The notes beneath the pieces were generated by a model that made no database searches, was not told the DNA's origin, and worked only from the letters and a program-made list of their open reading frames with translations. This document shows positions 25,986 to 36,240 of a stretch of 64,000 nt of DNA, one piece after another. Position 1 is the stretch's first letter. Each line of letters opens with the position of its first letter. Source of the DNA: SBAX01 sp964421865 (GTDB taxonomy: Bacteria; Planctomycetota; Phycisphaerae; UBA1845); NCBI GenBank assembly GCA_964421865.1, contig CAYQZH010000001.1, positions 1 to 64,000 on the forward strand. Direction: 5' to 3'. The translations under genes and the position numbers were made by a program.

Positions 25986-26266
25986 GGACCATCCGTGCGC
26001 CGGGCGAACGCGGTCAGAATGCGCGCAAGTTCCGCAAATTGCAGGCGTTACGCTTCGCAGCGCGTTTCGCATCACGCGCCGTTCGACCCGAATGGGCCGA
26101 CCCATGTGGGCTTCCGTGCCCGCCCGACCGTGCGCGCTGGGCTTAGGGCACCATACCTGGACCGTACGAAATGGCGACTCCCTTCGCCTCCCCTATTTGA
26201 GCCGCGCTCACGCTCCACACACCCCTCCGCATGTACGGCTCGCCGGCGATACCCGCGAGCGCTCGA

Positions 26267-27760
26267 TCATTTGCCCGGCGGCGGGTCGAACTGACCGACC
26301 ATCGACAGTTGCACCTCCACACCCTTTAGCTTGAAGTGCGGGATCATCTGGATTTCCGACTTGAACATTCCCGGCTTGCCCGGCACCGGTTCCGCGGTGA
26401 CCTGCACTTCCTTAAGGGGGTATTTCGCCGCGAGTTGATCGTCCAGAGTCCCCTGGCGAACGTATTGTTTGAGCCATTTGTTGATCTCCCCAACCATCTT
26501 CTCCGCGTCCATCACCCGCCCCATGTTTTCGCGCCAGATGACTTTGAGATAGTGGGCCAGGCGGCAGGAGATCATCAAGTACGGCAACGCCATGCCCAAT
26601 CTCGCCCGGGTCTCGTCTTCCTTGCCTTCGGCGGTGTCGGGAAACTTGCCCACGCGCTTGGCCGACGGGGCGTCGAAAAACGCGGCGTTGTCCGAATCCT
26701 TGCGCATCACCAGAGGGATGAACCCGAAGTTGCACAGGTCCACGTCGACGTCCTCGGAGATGAGCGTCTCGGTCGGAATCTTGGTCTGGTACTTTCCCAT
26801 GGACTCATATTGGTGCAGCGGCAGATTCGGCACGGTGCCGCCGCTGGTCGGCCCGACCACGGAGTTGTACCAGCCGTAATTCGCGAAGCTCTCGGTCATC
26901 CGTCCGGCCATGGCGAACGCGGCGTTGGCCCACAAGTACTTATCGTGCGTCTCGACGCGCACGTCCTCCTCGAACCGGAAGTCCTTGACGTCCTGATCCT
27001 CGAGCGTGTAGGGCTTGCGGAGCAGGAAACGCGGCATACACAGCCCGATGTAGCGGGCGTCGTCGGATTCGCGGAAGGAGTTCCACTTCGTGTACTGCGG
27101 CTGCTCGAAGATCTCGTACATCTCCGACCACTTCAACACTCCCGAAAAATCCTCCTCCTTCTTCCCGAACATGGTCGCATCCACGCTGCCCAAGAACGGC
27201 GCCTTCGCCACCGCCGCGACCCGCGAAATCTCGGTGAGCAGTTCCACGTCGGGCGTGGTCTGGTTGAAGGAGTAGTTGGAGACCATCAGGCCGAAGGGCT
27301 TACCGCCGAACGTATTGAACTGATCGCGGTAGACCGTGCGGAACAGACCGGATTTCTGCCAATCGGGGCTGTCGTGGAAGTCGTCCAGCAGGTCCTGCTT
27401 GGCCGAGTTGAGCAGCTCGACACGGATGTTCGCCCGAAACTCCGTGTTGTCCACGTGGTACTTCAGGCTCCGCCACGCCGACTCCAGGGCCTGAAAGTCC
27501 TTGTGATGGAGAATCTCGTTGATCTGCGCGCTGAGCTGCTGATCCGTCTCGGCGATGAAGTCGTCGACGACTTGTTTGTTGATCGTCAGATGGTCGAGGT
27601 CCAGTCCCCCGGCCTTCTGAACGATGACGGCGATGCCCCGCCGGTACAGATCGCGGTATTCGTTGTCCAGGTCCCAACTGTCGATCAGGGTGTCGACGGC
27701 GCTCGTATCGACAGCTCCTGCCGCCGCCGGGGCGGCGGCCTGTTGCGGTCGTTCTGCCAT
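26267..27760 (-). CDS. tssC: T6SS sheath large subunit TssC
   Basis: 497 residues from ATG 27760 with GGGAG about 9 bases upstream; a longer frame to 27799 is unlikely. HHKDFQALESAWRSLKYHVD near residue 95, then GLMVSNYSFN, FDAPSAKRVGKFPD and the C-terminal MIPHFKLKGVEVQLSMVGQF are classical TssC (VipB) sequences. With TssB it forms the contractile sheath around the Hcp tube. The gene follows tssB by about 66 bases. The fused paralogue at 799-2646 is clearly diverged from it. Confidence 0.97.
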   Translation of the reverse strand: MAERPQQAAAPAAAGAVDTSAVDTLIDSWDLDNEYRDLYRRGIAVIVQKAGGLDLDHLTINKQVVDDFIAETDQQLSAQINEILHHKDFQALESAWRSLKYHVDNTEFRANIRVELLNSAKQDLLDDFHDSPDWQKSGLFRTVYRDQFNTFGGKPFGLMVSNYSFNQTTPDVELLTEISRVAAVAKAPFLGSVDATMFGKKEEDFSGVLKWSEMYEIFEQPQYTKWNSFRESDDARYIGLCMPRFLLRKPYTLEDQDVKDFRFEEDVRVETHDKYLWANAAFAMAGRMTESFANYGWYNSVVGPTSGGTVPNLPLHQYESMGKYQTKIPTETLISEDVDVDLCNFGFIPLVMRKDSDNAAFFDAPSAKRVGKFPDTAEGKEDETRARLGMALPYLMISCRLAHYLKVIWRENMGRVMDAEKMVGEINKWLKQYVRQGTLDDQLAAKYPLKEVQVTAEPVPGKPGMFKSEIQMIPHFKLKGVEVQLSMVGQFDPPPGK

Positions 27761-27826
27761 TCCTGTTTTCTCCCTTGCAAATGCCTCACGCGCCGACAAT
27801 TCGACGCGCAGTTCACCCTTACCGTG

Positions 27827-28339
27827 TTATGATCCCTGCGCCGGCGTGCCCGAGGAGGGCGTTTGGCCCGAGGGACTGGCGATCATCGCCAGAATGCCAT
27901 CGCGCGTCGCCGGATCCTTGATCGCTTTGAGCAGTTCGCCCTGGATCGCCTTCTCTCCCATCTTGGGGCGCAGCGCCTTCATCGCTTCACGAAACTCCAA
28001 AAGGTTGCGAAGCTGCGGCACCTGGCGGGCGATCGACTCCGGACGAAAATCCTTCAGCGTGTTGAACTTCAACGACACCGGCATCTCACCCGTACCGCTG
28101 ACGCGGTCCGGCACGTTGACATCCAGGGACAAGTTGAAACTCTGCATCACTGCGTCGAAGTTCGACTTGTTGATGTCGATCGGCTTGCGGTCGTAGATCG
28201 GGCGGTTGTCCTTCTTGAGCGTGAAGTCGCCCATCACCAGCACGCGGAAGGGGAGTTCCGGCTCCATTTTGCCGCGCAGCGCATCCGAGATGACGATGTT
28301 CACCCGCGACTCGCGAGCTTTGGAAGGTCCCTTGGCCAT
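27827..28339 (-). CDS. tssB: T6SS sheath small subunit TssB
   Basis: 170 residues; ATG 28339 with GGGAG about 9 bases upstream. PFRVLVMGDFTLKKDN, KPIDINKSNFDAVMQSFNL, SLKFNTLKDFRPESIARQVP and LRNLLEFREAMKAL match TssB (VipA). The C-terminus is a short Gly/Ser/Thr/Pro tail. It pairs with TssC in the sheath and its N-terminal helix is the ClpV contact point. The gene leads tssC in the same operon. Confidence 0.97.
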   Translation of the reverse strand: MAKGPSKARESRVNIVISDALRGKMEPELPFRVLVMGDFTLKKDNRPIYDRKPIDINKSNFDAVMQSFNLSLDVNVPDRVSGTGEMPVSLKFNTLKDFRPESIARQVPQLRNLLEFREAMKALRPKMGEKAIQGELLKAIKDPATRDGILAMIASPSGQTPSSGTPAQGS

Positions 28340-28502
28340 AAATCTAGTCTCCCTTCATCAAACGCCTTGACCGACAACGAGCACGGGGATTGATCATCGC
28401 CGATCTTCGTCGCGCAATCCACCCGGACCCGACTCACGAATTACTCTGAACCGTCCACCCTTTCGCTCCCGGCGCGCCGGGACTCCTGCCCCGCCGGTCG
28501 CC

Positions 28503-30050
28503 TTACGATCCGCTCGAGGGCTCCGTGACCAGGGCCGCCAGCGGATCCAATCGGCACAGGCTCGCGAACGACTCGCGGACCCGCTGAACGGCCTCCGGCG
28601 CCGGCGTCTTCTCCTTCAGGGTCAGCGATTTCCGGCACCGGTAGAGAGTCTGCGCCAGCGACACGGCAAGCGTCGGCTCCCACTCCTCAATCTGATAGCG
28701 CTGAATCTCTTCGTAGCACTCCTCCAGGAGAGGCGCCGCGAGTTGCAGGCATTGGGCGTCGAAACACAGTTGCGCCATCCCCAGACGCCACAGGAACCGG
28801 TCACGCCGCTGCGTGCAACCGACCAGCCCTTGCTGGAGGACCTGCAGGGCTTCCTTCAACTTTCCCGCCCCCGCCAGTTTCCGCGCTGCAACGGACGCCT
28901 CCGACAGCTTCCCGTTGTTCGTGGCTCCGCCCGCGGAAACGCTTGGCCCGCCGCGATTCAGGGCGAGCTCGCTTTCCAGCCACATTCTCGTTTCGCCCGA
29001 ACACAAGGGCGTTCCGTTGCGAAACCGGAGCTCGAACACGCCCTCGCCGAGACGACGGAACAGCATCGCCGTCAGGCCCATGACGACTTCGCGGGCGGGG
29101 TCGAACTTCGCCCCCAGCCGCGCCATGGCCACGCACGCGTAGCGCTGCACATCGAGCCAGAGGGGATCACCCGAGCGGAACGCCGCCTCGGCGCCGTTCA
29201 GGAGGTGCTCCCACAGGGCATTCTTCTGTTGGTGAGCCAAGGCGTCAACCGCGGACGCCTCCGGCGGCTCGATTTGGACCTTTCCCGCCTCCGATGCGGG
29301 AAGCGCGAGGGTCGACCACTTCAGGATCCGCACGATCGCATACGGGATCGGATCGGCTGGGTCCGTTTTGCGAAGGAACGTACAAGCTGAGAGAATCGAG
29401 CCGAGCGCGCTCTTCGTATCCCCTATGTCGCCGACCGCGGAACCCGGCCCGCTCGGCGAGGCCCCCGTCGACGTCGCGCCGGCCGGCCTCGGACGCTTGG
29501 CCGCCAGCTCCTTCAGCCCGCGAAGAAACTTATCGAGCTCCGGCGGGTCGTCAGGCATCCGCTGCTTCAAGGCACGGGAGAGCGACTCCGCCTTGCCCAC
29601 GCAGACGTCGATCGCGTCAAAATCCGCCCCCTGCGGCGGATGATCGCGAAACCACCCGTGGTCGGTGAACCGGCTTCCCAACGCTTCGATGCGCGCCTTC
29701 CGCCGACGGGCGCGAGGAGGGTAACAATTCTCCCAGAAGGTTTCGACCAGATTCGTCAACATCCCCAGCGCCGCCGCGAGCCCGGCGTAGGTGTAACGTT
29801 GGAAGAGCGCATGCCCCAGTGCGGCGGCGATCTCCACGTCCTTGGATTTATCGCGGAGCACGTTGACTGCGGATTGCTCGAGGAGTTGCCAGTCCGGCGG
29901 GTCGCTAGTGTCAATCCGGTCGGCCTTGACCAACTCCGACATCACGGACAGATAGTCCGCATCCGTACTCACGTCGGCACCCGTTGGGGCGTCGCCGGGT
30001 ATGGGGTTGCTCCCCAGTTCGAGGACTTGGCTGAGTTCCGTCGGCGACAT
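28503..30050 (-). CDS. tssA: T6SS assembly-cap protein TssA
   Basis: 515 residues from ATG 30050. The ImpA N-terminal domain is seen (NPIPGDAPTGADVSTDADYL, then DWQLLEQSAVNVLRDKSKDV, AAALGHALFQRYTYAGLAAA and ETFWENCYPP). The middle is an Ala/Pro-rich linker. The C-terminal 130 residues are helical and TPR-like (KEALQVLQQGLVGCTQRRDR). TssA primes tube-sheath polymerisation and sits at its distal end. It is the gene before tssB, after a 163-base gap with no feature. Confidence 0.92.
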   Translation of the reverse strand: MSPTELSQVLELGSNPIPGDAPTGADVSTDADYLSVMSELVKADRIDTSDPPDWQLLEQSAVNVLRDKSKDVEIAAALGHALFQRYTYAGLAAALGMLTNLVETFWENCYPPRARRRKARIEALGSRFTDHGWFRDHPPQGADFDAIDVCVGKAESLSRALKQRMPDDPPELDKFLRGLKELAAKRPRPAGATSTGASPSGPGSAVGDIGDTKSALGSILSACTFLRKTDPADPIPYAIVRILKWSTLALPASEAGKVQIEPPEASAVDALAHQQKNALWEHLLNGAEAAFRSGDPLWLDVQRYACVAMARLGAKFDPAREVVMGLTAMLFRRLGEGVFELRFRNGTPLCSGETRMWLESELALNRGGPSVSAGGATNNGKLSEASVAARKLAGAGKLKEALQVLQQGLVGCTQRRDRFLWRLGMAQLCFDAQCLQLAAPLLEECYEEIQRYQIEEWEPTLAVSLAQTLYRCRKSLTLKEKTPAPEAVQRVRESFASLCRLDPLAALVTEPSSGS

Positions 30051-30273
30051 CCGCTACCCCCGGGCGATCGAGAATGGACTCCCGCGGTCCGCCCGCAATG
30101 CTCGGTCCGGCCTTTGGAGACTGATTCGCACGGGCAGCGCGACATCTCACGATGGCGCCCGGCCCGCTTGCTCGTCCCAAACGACGACCGAATCCGCCCT
30201 ACTCGCGACGTCCCGATGCGTCCCCTGTGCCGGTACGGCGGAGTTTGCCAGGATACCTACCCGGGGTTGGAAG

Positions 30274-31293
30274 TCAAGTGAGGGTGGCCGGCCGTGACAC
30301 GAAGTCCGTCCATGTAGCCGGAAGACAGGTTCCAACGGGAATTCCGCCCACTTTCTCCGCCGCTTCACCGGGCGTCGAGTCGACCTTCAGGCCCCTCAGG
30401 TCCTCGACGTACGGAAGCGTACGCCCGAGGGAGGTGACGAGCAGGAAATCGTCGGCGACAAGCTCCCGCGCGATCACCCCGAGGACCCCGCTTTCCCCCT
30501 CGGGATCACCGACGACCACCAACGAAAGAAACTTACGGCGGAGGTCGAAACGCCGCTCCAGCCAATGAATCCAGCCCGCGATCTGTGCGTCCAGGAACGA
30601 CCCCATCACCAGCGGAAGGATGACCGTGGCCTCAAAGCGGGAGCCGGTGTGCTTCGCCAGATTCTCCCCCCAACACGCCACCGCCCGCTCCCATGCCTCC
30701 CAATCACCCGCGGAAAGCCCGCCGCGAGTTTTCCCAAACCACTCCCCGAACGGCATTTCTTTCCCCGCAGACAGCCACGATTCGTCGCTCGAACCGCCAC
30801 AAACTCCGGCGAGGTCCACCTCTCGCTCACCGAACGTCGCCTCAAACCGTCCGGGCGAGTTCAAGAAGCGCGGCACCTCCCTTCGCAAGGCAATCAAGTC
30901 CCGGATCACGCGTGCCGCCGGAACCACTCGATCACTCGTCGGACCAGGCCAAGAGGCGGACGGAACCCCCGCATAGAAGCACATGGGAAACGGGCGACCT
31001 CGAAGATCCCCCCCATAGTCCAGCACCGACACGAACACCGTCATCCGCGACCGCGGCAAGCGCAGGGCGCAGGCCGCGACCGGAAGCCGCTCCCGGGGCT
31101 TTCCCGACCCGGCGATGCGACTACGGTAAAGCTCAAACCCCTTGAGCACCCATTCGGTGAACTCGACCGTCCAGGCCTCGTCCGTCCCGGAACTATAGTA
31201 GTCCGGGTAGGTCGGGAGCTTGCCGAACCAGCGTATCCGCGGATCGGCTCTCAGCTTGTGCGTTTTCGACGTGAACAGATCCTTCAGCGGCAT
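30274..31293 (-). CDS. tagF: T6SS-associated protein TagF
   Basis: 339 residues. The N-terminal signature RIRWFGKLPTYPDYYSSGTD and the later GRPFPMCFYAGVP identify TagF (BMA_A0400 family). In Pseudomonas TagF is a repressor of T6SS assembly acting together with the Fha/PppA threonine phosphorylation pathway. Here it is longer than the minimal TagF domain (about 200 residues), with a C-terminal extension of about 120 residues. No Fha or PppA is seen in the window, but a pseudokinase is encoded at the operon head. About 223 bases without features separate it from tssA. Confidence 0.88.
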   Translation of the reverse strand: MPLKDLFTSKTHKLRADPRIRWFGKLPTYPDYYSSGTDEAWTVEFTEWVLKGFELYRSRIAGSGKPRERLPVAACALRLPRSRMTVFVSVLDYGGDLRGRPFPMCFYAGVPSASWPGPTSDRVVPAARVIRDLIALRREVPRFLNSPGRFEATFGEREVDLAGVCGGSSDESWLSAGKEMPFGEWFGKTRGGLSAGDWEAWERAVACWGENLAKHTGSRFEATVILPLVMGSFLDAQIAGWIHWLERRFDLRRKFLSLVVVGDPEGESGVLGVIARELVADDFLLVTSLGRTLPYVEDLRGLKVDSTPGEAAEKVGGIPVGTCLPATWTDFVSRPATLT

Positions 31294-31426
31294 CCGTTAC
31301 CTCGCGACCCGTGGCAAACACCCAACTACCGCGTCGGTCGAGCCCCCGGCCCAGGCGTGCTTCCCCGGCACATCGTTCGAGGTCCGCCAAGCCGCATTCT
31401 GCCCATAACGTCCAACGTCGGGTCAA

Positions 31427-31443
31427 GACCCGGAAGCCGGGTC
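31427..31443. other. Stem-loop in the tssM-tagF gap
   Basis: GACCCGG (31427-31433) pairs perfectly with CCGGGTC (31437-31443) over an AAG loop, extended by AACG/CGTT flanks. There is no U-run on either strand. It lies in the 225-base gap between tssM and tagF and may be an RNA-processing or attenuation structure. The rest of the gap shows nothing. Confidence 0.3.
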
Positions 31444-31518
31444 GGCGTTAGTCTTATTCAGGGCGCTCACCGACGGCACTCCGTCACGCACCTCGCCAGC
31501 TCGAACGTCGCGGAAGTC

Positions 31519-34500
31519 TCAACCCGGCCCGGCGGAAACGTCATCCCACTTCGGCGGCTCGGGCGTTTTCACCGGTTCAAGTTTTGGGATCGGCTCCGGC
31601 AGCCGCGTCTTGCCAAAATCGAACCGGAGTACCGCCCCGTACGCCTCCGGTTTCGCTCCTCCAACCTCGGCGTCGAACCCATGAACGACGTACCATGTTT
31701 TTCGGTCGTCTTTCGCCTTGCCGTATCTCTGTAAATACGCACAGAGCGCCAACGCCGAGTCTTCACCCAGCTTTTGCAGCTTGGTCTTCTCGACCAAATG
31801 GATGACCTTGGAGGAATCCTTCGCGTTCTTTGTGTCGGACGACTTCTGTTCGCTTCTTGCGTTGATGGAAACCAACCAATCGCCGCTCAGTTCCTTGAAG
31901 TTCCAGGTTATTTTCGAGTCGTCCCAGTGTTGCGATTCGCACGAGAAGTCGAGTTGCCCTCTCCCTCCCAGTTGCAGCTTGATCGAGTCCGCCACGTCAC
32001 GGCAATAACTCTTGATGTTCTGAGGCCATCCCCCGCCGGGCGCTTGCCCGACGGAGCACGGGACTACGGTCACGTCTACCGTGTCGGCTTTCAGAAACTC
32101 CTGCCAACGGGAACACGCCGTGTAGAACGCCTGGCGGTTCTTGTATCCGGGGGGGGCCTCACCTTTCCCCAGCCCGCTTTCCAGCTTCTCGAACGCAACC
32201 CGAGTCTTCTCCACCTCTCTGAGGAGATTCTTGAACTTCTCGTACTGCACCGTGGCCAACGGGTTGGGCGCCAGTTTCTCTTCTACTAGAAAAGGCCATC
32301 CCGACGCCGGGTCAGGCTTTAGATTCCCAAGCTCCGCGCCCTGCGTTGCAATCAGCAGCTCCGTCAAGCGGGCGTCCAACAGCTTTCCCGCCCAGCGTTC
32401 GAACTCCAGCAGTTCCTTGGTCAGCCGTTCATCCGTTAGACCATACTTAGTCTGAAGGTCCTCAATGCTTCCCCAGGGAATCGACTCGAATTGCTCAGGA
32501 CCGCGATCCCTTCGGTCCGCGAGGTTGTAATTCCCCTCGATTCCTCGGACCAGATTATCCCACGTCCCCTTGAAACCTGTGGCCATTACTCCCCAGGGTG
32601 TCTTGTCCGCAGCCGGAGGCGGCAATAGCCCCGTCACCCATTTTCCGGTTTTCCAGTTTTCTCCAATGACGTCGCTGAACCAACCCTGGAGATCGGTTTC
32701 GGAACGCTCCCACGCCGTCCCCTCATCCGTACAGTTCCCCATAGCGACGGATCGAACGATGTCCTGCAACGACTCAGAGAACTCCCCGGCCACTTCACGA
32801 ACCAAGTTTTTGTCATCTCGCAATCTTTTCGCGAGATGTTCCCAGTTCAGCACTCCGTCTGTGAGCTTCGCAAGTTTGGTCAGCCTGCTCCCTCGATAGG
32901 CCTTGTCCCACGCTTTGACGTATGCGCGCATGTACGCCTTCATCGACTGCCGGAGGGCCGATTTGCACCGTTCCGGCAGGGACGGAGTGGCCGTGCCGCG
33001 TCCTTCCGGCAGACAGTGCTGATCGAACCGGTTCAATACGTATTCCAACCTGACGACCTCGGTGGCTCGTTCGAACAGGAACCCGGGAGTCGCGAGACGT
33101 GTAATCATGCCGGTGGCTTCGGACCGCCGCGTCGGCTCGGAGACGGGCCGTGGAGACTTTGCCCCAGGGCGGCTGAGTTGCGGGAGCTCCAGACCTTTAG
33201 GTGATGGCAGAGGCTCAGGCGCAGTCTGCGGCGCCTGAACATCGGAGGAAACTCCCGAAGGTTTGGGAATCGTATAGGGGGAGGGCTCCGTTTTGTTCCG
33301 CTCGTCACTGCGAACGAGTGATGCGAACCCCCACTCCTCGTCGTTCTGCGCGGCCCCCAAACGCTTGTACAACGTTCCCAGTTGGCACGTACCCGCGCCA
33401 CGGTGGACGAGATCTCCACATTCCGTGAGGAGGGTATTCAGTCCTTTCGGGTTCCATTCCGTTCCTGGGTGCTTTTCGGGCTCCTGACCGCCCGGAGTCT
33501 TCGGTTGCATATGCCGGAACAAAGCGTCGACCCACACGCCGGGAGCGCCGTCCGGCAGACAAGACCCCTCCCGCAACTTCGTGCCGCTCCATTCGGTATT
33601 CACGTCCCGGAGTACGCTCCGCACCGTGTCCCCGTCCTCTGAAAGCTTTAGTGTCCCGCTCGGTGACCCCTCTCCGCCGGGGACCCATGTCAACACGTGT
33701 TTGTGGACGTCGTAGACGTTGCGTACGGATTTCACAAACGAAGCTTTATCTCCAAACAACGTTGCACTGTAGTCGATGGACGCCAGTCGGACCCCGCGCA
33801 GGCTGTCCCACATCGCTCGGTCGAGGTCTTCTTCGCTGAACCCGGCGAGCAAGGACTCCGACGCCGTCGCTGTTCCGCAAATCTTGCACGCTTCCGCAAG
33901 CGTTGTCCTGTATCGTCGCCAGATTTCACGCTGCTCCCATAGCGCATCCGCCAGGGGCTTAACGGCGCCTCGTTTCCAATCGAGTTCCGTCAGCGCTTTC
34001 TCAAAGCCGGCGTAGGCCGTTAGAAAGTTGTTCTGGCGCTCGGCCAATTCCTTCAACGTCGCAACTTGGTCTTGTTCCGTGGCTTTACAGGTGCTGAGTA
34101 TGGCTCCATACGTCGCGTCCACCTGCCCGCACGCCTGGAGGATGCGCATCCACTCCCGCACGGTCTCCTCGACATTCTCCTGCGAGACCGTCGCGTATCG
34201 ACTCTTGAAATAATTGGAGACGTGCCGGACGGCCGCCGTGATCGTGCCGGCCGGGTCCTTGTCGGCCTCCGCAAGCAGCGCCGCGGGGTTGCGTTTCAAC
34301 GGGGAGTTCGTCGCCGCCTGGGTGAAGTACCAGTCCTTCTGCGCTGCGAACTTCGGGTCCTTCGTCAGCGGGGACGAAGCCTTCACCGCTCCCATTAGCG
34401 TCTCAAAGCCGTTCGAGTCGGCGTGCGATGCGTCGCCCTGTTGCCCAACGCACGCGTACCAGCGGACGTACTCCGCGAGCGCCTCCTGATAGGCCGCGGC

Positions 34501-36192
34501 ATCCTGCGCACTTCCCGTCAGTCCCGTACCCTTGTGCAGCGCGTCGCGGACTTCGCCGAGGGCCCCCTTCAGCACCTTTTCAACCAGTTTGGCTCTGATC
34601 TTCTCCAGAGACTCGCCCGGCTCCATCGGGCTGCAGACGATCCCGCAAAGAACCCGGGCGCTCCGGCGGTTCTCCCAAAGTTGATCCCGGAACCTCGCAG
34701 CCTCAGCCGCCTGGGCAGGCGCGGCGGCGGCTTTGAGGCCGCTGAAATCCGCAGCGATCTTTTGGGCCCACGCCCCAGGACCCTCGATGATTTGCCGGTA
34801 TTTGATGACGCTCCAGACGAAGCCGCTGAAGAGTAACACCGCCAGCACGCTGGTCCCGACCAGCAGCGCCCGGCTCAATCGCCGGTTGCGCACCACTTGC
34901 TGCTCGTTGCGAAACACCAGCCCGTGTTCCGGAAAGACCTTCCGCATGAGTACGTCCTTGATGAAGTGGGGGCGCTTGTGCGGATACAGGTCGTCGAGCG
35001 GGGGGAACTGGCTGGCCGCCTCATTCCCCAACCGTTCCGTAAGGTGTTTGAGAATCAGTTCGCCTTCCTGCGTGGCACTGGTGAAATACACGCCGCGGAA
35101 GAGCAGGTTCTTCACCGCACGCGGGTTGCGAATGAAGGGGAAGAGCGTCCGAATGTAGGTCTGAAGCGGGTCGGACAGTCCGCGGAACTCCTCCGGGAAG
35201 GCGTACGCCAGCCCCAGGTCGATCTCCTCCACGTCGTCGTTCAGGCGCCGAAGGCGCAGATCGTTGAGCCGGCCGTACAGCTTGCCGAAGTCGCCCTTGA
35301 AGTTTTCCGGGTCGTACGGTTCGTTGAAGGCCCCGGGTCGAGACCAGCCGAAGACTTGGTTCTTGACCGCGATGTCGCGCTCGGCGCGGTCGAAGAACTG
35401 CATAAAGCCGAGAATCTTGTCGCACTTGGTGACGACCAGGTACGTGGCGAACGTGACCCCCAGTTTCGACTGCAGGTCGCGCAGGCGCTCGAGAGCGATA
35501 TGCGCGTCGCTCTCGTGTTTTTCCGGCGGGTCCCGTAGAAGATGCTCCGTCGAAACGCAGACCAACGCCCCGTTGATCGGGTATCCCTTCCGACCCCGGG
35601 CGATGGTGTCCAGGAACGCCATCCACTCCCGACGGTCACGGTCGTCCTGAGGGTTGCACAATCGCCCGGCCATATCGACGAAAATGGCGTCCTCGGTAAA
35701 CCACCAGTTGTAGTCCAACGTCCCGAGTTGGTATCCCTCCGGCTTTCCCGTGGAGAAGGTCAGGCCGCCTTCATTGACCAGCTTCGTCTTTCCGCAGCCC
35801 GAATCCCCGATGACGATGTACCAGGGCAGCTCGTACACGCTGATGCCGACGGTTTTCTTGAGCTCGCGGACGGCTTTGAAGAACTTTTCGTTGTTGGCTT
35901 TGATCTTGGCGCTGACGTCCATCGACTGCGGACCGCCTTGTCCGCCCGACGAGAGTTCGTAGTCCATCCGCGCCGCACGCCGCCGCCCGGCCCACCCGAA
36001 CAGCCTGATCACAAGCCACACGAGCAGTACCAGCGCCGCGGCAACGCCGACGATGATCAGCGTCATGTTCCGGCCGCCCAGTTGGCGCTGCAGGAGATAG
36101 AAAAGACCGGCCATGGTCCCCAGTCCGAGGAAGCCGAGGACGAGTTTGAACTCAGGGGGAAGGGCCTTAAAGGTCTGATAGAACCGTTTCAT
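31519..36192 (-). CDS. tssM: T6SS membrane-complex protein TssM (IcmF/VasK)
   Basis: 1557 residues, longer than the common 1100-1300. Two N-terminal membrane helices (LVLGFLGLGTMAGLFYLL and MTLIIVGVAAALVLLVWLVI) are followed by a cytoplasmic NTPase with Walker A IVIGDSGCGKTKLVNEGG near residue 125 and Walker B-like AIFVDMAGR. A third membrane helix lies near residue 450 (LLVGTSVLAVLLFSGFVWSV). The large periplasmic part contains a Pro/Ser-rich linker near residues 960-1010. TssM spans the inner membrane and reaches TssJ in the periplasm. It is followed by tagF and preceded by tssL 48 bases away. Confidence 0.95.
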   Translation of the reverse strand: MKRFYQTFKALPPEFKLVLGFLGLGTMAGLFYLLQRQLGGRNMTLIIVGVAAALVLLVWLVIRLFGWAGRRRAARMDYELSSGGQGGPQSMDVSAKIKANNEKFFKAVRELKKTVGISVYELPWYIVIGDSGCGKTKLVNEGGLTFSTGKPEGYQLGTLDYNWWFTEDAIFVDMAGRLCNPQDDRDRREWMAFLDTIARGRKGYPINGALVCVSTEHLLRDPPEKHESDAHIALERLRDLQSKLGVTFATYLVVTKCDKILGFMQFFDRAERDIAVKNQVFGWSRPGAFNEPYDPENFKGDFGKLYGRLNDLRLRRLNDDVEEIDLGLAYAFPEEFRGLSDPLQTYIRTLFPFIRNPRAVKNLLFRGVYFTSATQEGELILKHLTERLGNEAASQFPPLDDLYPHKRPHFIKDVLMRKVFPEHGLVFRNEQQVVRNRRLSRALLVGTSVLAVLLFSGFVWSVIKYRQIIEGPGAWAQKIAADFSGLKAAAAPAQAAEAARFRDQLWENRRSARVLCGIVCSPMEPGESLEKIRAKLVEKVLKGALGEVRDALHKGTGLTGSAQDAAAYQEALAEYVRWYACVGQQGDASHADSNGFETLMGAVKASSPLTKDPKFAAQKDWYFTQAATNSPLKRNPAALLAEADKDPAGTITAAVRHVSNYFKSRYATVSQENVEETVREWMRILQACGQVDATYGAILSTCKATEQDQVATLKELAERQNNFLTAYAGFEKALTELDWKRGAVKPLADALWEQREIWRRYRTTLAEACKICGTATASESLLAGFSEEDLDRAMWDSLRGVRLASIDYSATLFGDKASFVKSVRNVYDVHKHVLTWVPGGEGSPSGTLKLSEDGDTVRSVLRDVNTEWSGTKLREGSCLPDGAPGVWVDALFRHMQPKTPGGQEPEKHPGTEWNPKGLNTLLTECGDLVHRGAGTCQLGTLYKRLGAAQNDEEWGFASLVRSDERNKTEPSPYTIPKPSGVSSDVQAPQTAPEPLPSPKGLELPQLSRPGAKSPRPVSEPTRRSEATGMITRLATPGFLFERATEVVRLEYVLNRFDQHCLPEGRGTATPSLPERCKSALRQSMKAYMRAYVKAWDKAYRGSRLTKLAKLTDGVLNWEHLAKRLRDDKNLVREVAGEFSESLQDIVRSVAMGNCTDEGTAWERSETDLQGWFSDVIGENWKTGKWVTGLLPPPAADKTPWGVMATGFKGTWDNLVRGIEGNYNLADRRDRGPEQFESIPWGSIEDLQTKYGLTDERLTKELLEFERWAGKLLDARLTELLIATQGAELGNLKPDPASGWPFLVEEKLAPNPLATVQYEKFKNLLREVEKTRVAFEKLESGLGKGEAPPGYKNRQAFYTACSRWQEFLKADTVDVTVVPCSVGQAPGGGWPQNIKSYCRDVADSIKLQLGGRGQLDFSCESQHWDDSKITWNFKELSGDWLVSINARSEQKSSDTKNAKDSSKVIHLVEKTKLQKLGEDSALALCAYLQRYGKAKDDRKTWYVVHGFDAEVGGAKPEAYGAVLRFDFGKTRLPEPIPKLEPVKTPEPPKWDDVSAGPG

Positions 36193-36240
36193 GGTTACGC
36201 TCTGCGGCGCGTCGGCTTCCCGCGCTCCGCCGGTGTACCG

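Noticed and set aside
25824..26294. Plus-strand frame of 156 codons between hcp and tssC
   Set aside because: No start signals, Arg/Pro-rich low-quality translation, and it would cover a well-formed sigma-54 promoter.
26336..27832. Plus-strand open frame of 498 codons
   Set aside because: Lies opposite tssC and tssB, whose protein families are certain; composition is that of a complementary frame.
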